A DNA stretch of 5,349 nucleotides from NCBI GenBank assembly GCA_030704765.1, contig JAUYDD010000216.1, forward strand, positions 1-5,349, written 5' to 3'. The notes beneath the pieces are model-generated. The model saw only the letters and a list, made by a program, of their open reading frames with translations, ran no database searches and was not told the DNA's origin. A program made the position numbers and the translations under genes. This document shows positions 4,206 to 5,349 of this stretch, one piece after another (the first letter of the stretch is position 1; each line of letters opens with the position of its first letter). Origin of the DNA: Nanobdellota archaeon (GTDB lineage: Archaea > Nanobdellota > Nanobdellia > Pacearchaeales > GW2011-AR1).

Positions 4206-5174
4206 TCATTTTTTCTCACTTAATTTCTTTAGTTTGCATATGAAGAATCCTTCTAAATCCTCATCATGATGATATATCCTTATTGCATTTTTCATATCAG
4301 GATGGAATTTTTTATTATTCCATTCTAATATTCCTGGCCTTGTCTTTAATGGAATTATGATAGGTTCTATTTTTACATCGTGGTTCTCTAATATGTATTG
4401 TATCACTTCTTCATTCTCTTCTGGTGCATGTGTGCAGGTTGAATAGACCATTTCTCCATCAACTTTCAATAGATTTAATGCGTTTGATGCTAGTTGTTTT
4501 TGCCTATTAGATAGGTTTTTTATAAGATTTTCACTCCATTCTAAATAAGTTCTTGGAGAGACCCTAATATTACCTTCACCTGAACAAGGTGCATCAACTA
4601 AAATCTTATCAAAATTAAATTTCAATTCTTTTAATCTTTTTATCAGGTTCAGACCTTCATGCCTTGTTACAATAGTGTTTGTTGCACCTGTTCTTTCAAG
4701 ATTAGCGCATAATACAGAAATCCTGCCTATGGATACATCATTAGCAATAATTGTACCTTTATTTTTCATAGTTGCAGCTGTTTGGGTTGTTTTTGAACCT
4801 GGTGCTGCACATAGATCCAGTATTATATCTTGTTCTTTTGGATCAAGTGCTAAAATTGGCATCATAGAAGTGATTTCTTGGACATAATAATATCCTAAAA
4901 TATGCTCTTTTGTTTTTCCAAGTTCACCTGGCTGTAAAATATCATTAATAATTATTATTTCTGGAAAGTTAGGGAAAGGCTGTGAGATATTCCAGTTTTT
5001 ATTTTTTAATCTTTTTATTAATTCTTCAGGACTTATTTTTAATGTATTTACCCTTATTGATTTTTTTCCAGTTGTTTTTGCCACTTCTAAAAATCTTTTT
5101 AGGTCTTCTTCGCCTTTTAGAAGAAGTTTCATTCTTTTGATGAATATGGGTTTTGGATCATAATTGTGTTTCAT
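4206..5174 (-). CDS. Nop2/Sun-family RNA cytosine-C5 methyltransferase
   Basis: A 322-residue SAM-dependent enzyme that methylates C5 of cytosine in tRNA or rRNA. SAM-binding motif I is DLCAAPGSKT (120-129), followed by NDV (145-147). Motif IV is DAPCSGEGN (194-202), with Cys197 the release cysteine. Motif VI is STCTHAPEENE (245-255), with Cys247 the expected covalent nucleophile. The C-terminal HPDMKNAIRIYHHDEDLEGFF (291-311) is the usual family ending. Residues 1-110 form the RNA-binding N-terminal region, including RVNTLK (41-46). The length matches archaeal Trm4-type enzymes without a fused PUA domain; a PUA-like protein follows in the operon. Whether the substrate is tRNA (Trm4-like) or rRNA cannot be told. 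The ATG at 5174 has a TATA box about 26 nt upstream, so it is probably leaderless. Confidence 0.95.
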   Translation of the reverse strand: MKHNYDPKPIFIKRMKLLLKGEEDLKRFLEVAKTTGKKSIRVNTLKISPEELIKRLKNKNWNISQPFPNFPEIIIINDILQPGELGKTKEHILGYYYVQEITSMMPILALDPKEQDIILDLCAAPGSKTTQTAATMKNKGTIIANDVSIGRISVLCANLERTGATNTIVTRHEGLNLIKRLKELKFNFDKILVDAPCSGEGNIRVSPRTYLEWSENLIKNLSNRQKQLASNALNLLKVDGEMVYSTCTHAPEENEEVIQYILENHDVKIEPIIIPLKTRPGILEWNNKKFHPDMKNAIRIYHHDEDLEGFFICKLKKLSEKK

Positions 5175-5192
5175 GATAAGTATATTAGAATA

Positions 5193-5205
5193 GTATATTT
5201 AAAAG
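5193..5205 (-). promoter_or_regulatory. TATA box of the methyltransferase operon
   Basis: CTTTTAAATATAC on the minus strand is centred about 26 nt before the ATG at 5174. It lies only 4 bp from the edge of the repeat element (5210), so the element abuts the promoter and its BRE side. The element's T-runs would shield this promoter from read-through out of the array. Confidence 0.6.
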
Positions 5206-5209
5206 TTGA

Positions 5210-5310
5210 TATCAAAAAAACAATGGGCCACCACACCCTAAAGGTTTTTTGCCACAGCTAAAAAATCGCCTGCTGGCGAGTGTGGTTTGATTGGCCCTTG
5301 TTTTTAGGAT
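5210..5310 (+). repeat. Array-adjacent ~100-bp element, right copy (inverted)
   Basis: Reverse-complement copy of the left element, sharing the whole stretch from the GATA/TATC inner edge to the AGGAT outer edge. It differs by one base and by three extra bases (CCC on the minus strand, near 5224-5226). The extra bases improve the internal palindrome, because GGGCCA then occurs at both ends, so this may be the more intact copy. The next base begins a hairpin unit as on the left. Confidence 0.9.
5260..5278 (-). terminator. Hairpin plus T6, terminator-like, inside right element
   Basis: Mirror of the left signal. On the minus strand CGCC/GGCG (5275-5278 with 5267-5270) closes an AGCA loop, followed by A and six T (5265-5260). 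It points toward the methyltransferase promoter and would block transcription entering from the array. Confidence 0.5.
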
Positions 5311-5349
5311 GCATGAAAATTCTTTCAGAAGAATTTTCTGCACAGAAAA
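5311..5349. repeat. Start of second hairpin array, cut by the window end
   Basis: A complete unit spans 5311-5341. It has a GC-ended stem, a TCAG loop at 5325-5328 and one bulged T at 5314 in the 5' arm. The next unit begins at 5340 with GCACAGAAAA, exactly 29 bp on. The same ten bases begin the outermost left unit when read outward (minus strand from 45). The first unit has the same orientation relative to the adjacent element as in the left array but a different stem sequence. Confidence 0.85.

Noticed and set aside
4172..4219. GTG start extending the PUA-like protein upstream
   Set aside because: GTG is less favoured, the extension overlaps the methyltransferase gene and resembles no family N-terminus, and the ATG at 4171 has GGAG at good spacing.
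3753..4887. Plus-strand open frames inside the RNA-methylation operon
   Set aside because: They are antisense shadows of two well-supported minus-strand genes.
1..5349. Terminal inverted repeats of a linear virus, plasmid or transposon
   Set aside because: The segment between the repeats carries chromosomal housekeeping genes and no transposase, replicase or capsid gene. The arrays continue past both window edges.
1..5349. Fold-back or chimeric assembly artefact making both ends alike
   Set aside because: The two element copies differ by a 3-bp indel and a substitution, and the adjacent hairpins have different stems, so they look like separate loci.

Overview
The window looks like a piece of an AT-rich archaeal chromosome, probably from a small-genome DPANN-type lineage; that placement is inferred, not proven. 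Four things point to Archaea. There is a type II methionine aminopeptidase. There is a Nop2/Sun RNA cytosine methyltransferase next to a stand-alone NOL1/NOP2/fmu-type RNA-binding protein. TATA boxes sit about 26-32 nt upstream of most starts, as expected for leaderless or short-leader mRNAs. Shine-Dalgarno motifs are used at only a few genes.

Layout, left to right. Positions 1-132 hold a tandem array of about 31-nt imperfect hairpins with a 29-bp period, joined to a ~100-bp element (to 230). A zinc-ribbon small protein (minus, 329-571) and a membrane-anchored orphan protein (plus, 665-1147) diverge from a shared promoter region. A two-helix membrane protein (minus, 1214-1465) lies downstream of methionine aminopeptidase (minus, 1492-2538) in a probable operon. 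An orphan soluble protein (plus, 2644-3180) diverges from the aminopeptidase. A possible 23-residue peptide (3248-3319) precedes a basic, helical orphan protein (plus, 3357-3728). This converges on a two-gene RNA-modification operon read leftward: the Nop2/Sun methyltransferase (4206-5174), then the PUA-like RNA-binding protein (3725-4171). The ~100-bp element then recurs inverted at 5210-5310, followed by the start of a second hairpin array that runs off the end.

The recognisable genes are housekeeping: N-terminal methionine removal and RNA m5C modification. The unusual part is the pair of element-plus-array structures facing outward at both ends. Array units share one architecture (13-14 bp stem, TCAG/CTGA loop, one bulged base). 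They alternate in orientation and differ in stem sequence while keeping the pairing. The ~100-bp element contains nested hairpins followed by T-runs that look like terminators reading from the array toward the genes. The two copies differ by a 3-bp indel, a substitution and different hairpins, so they look like separate loci of a repeat family rather than an assembly fold-back. The contig probably ends here because these repeats are hard to assemble.
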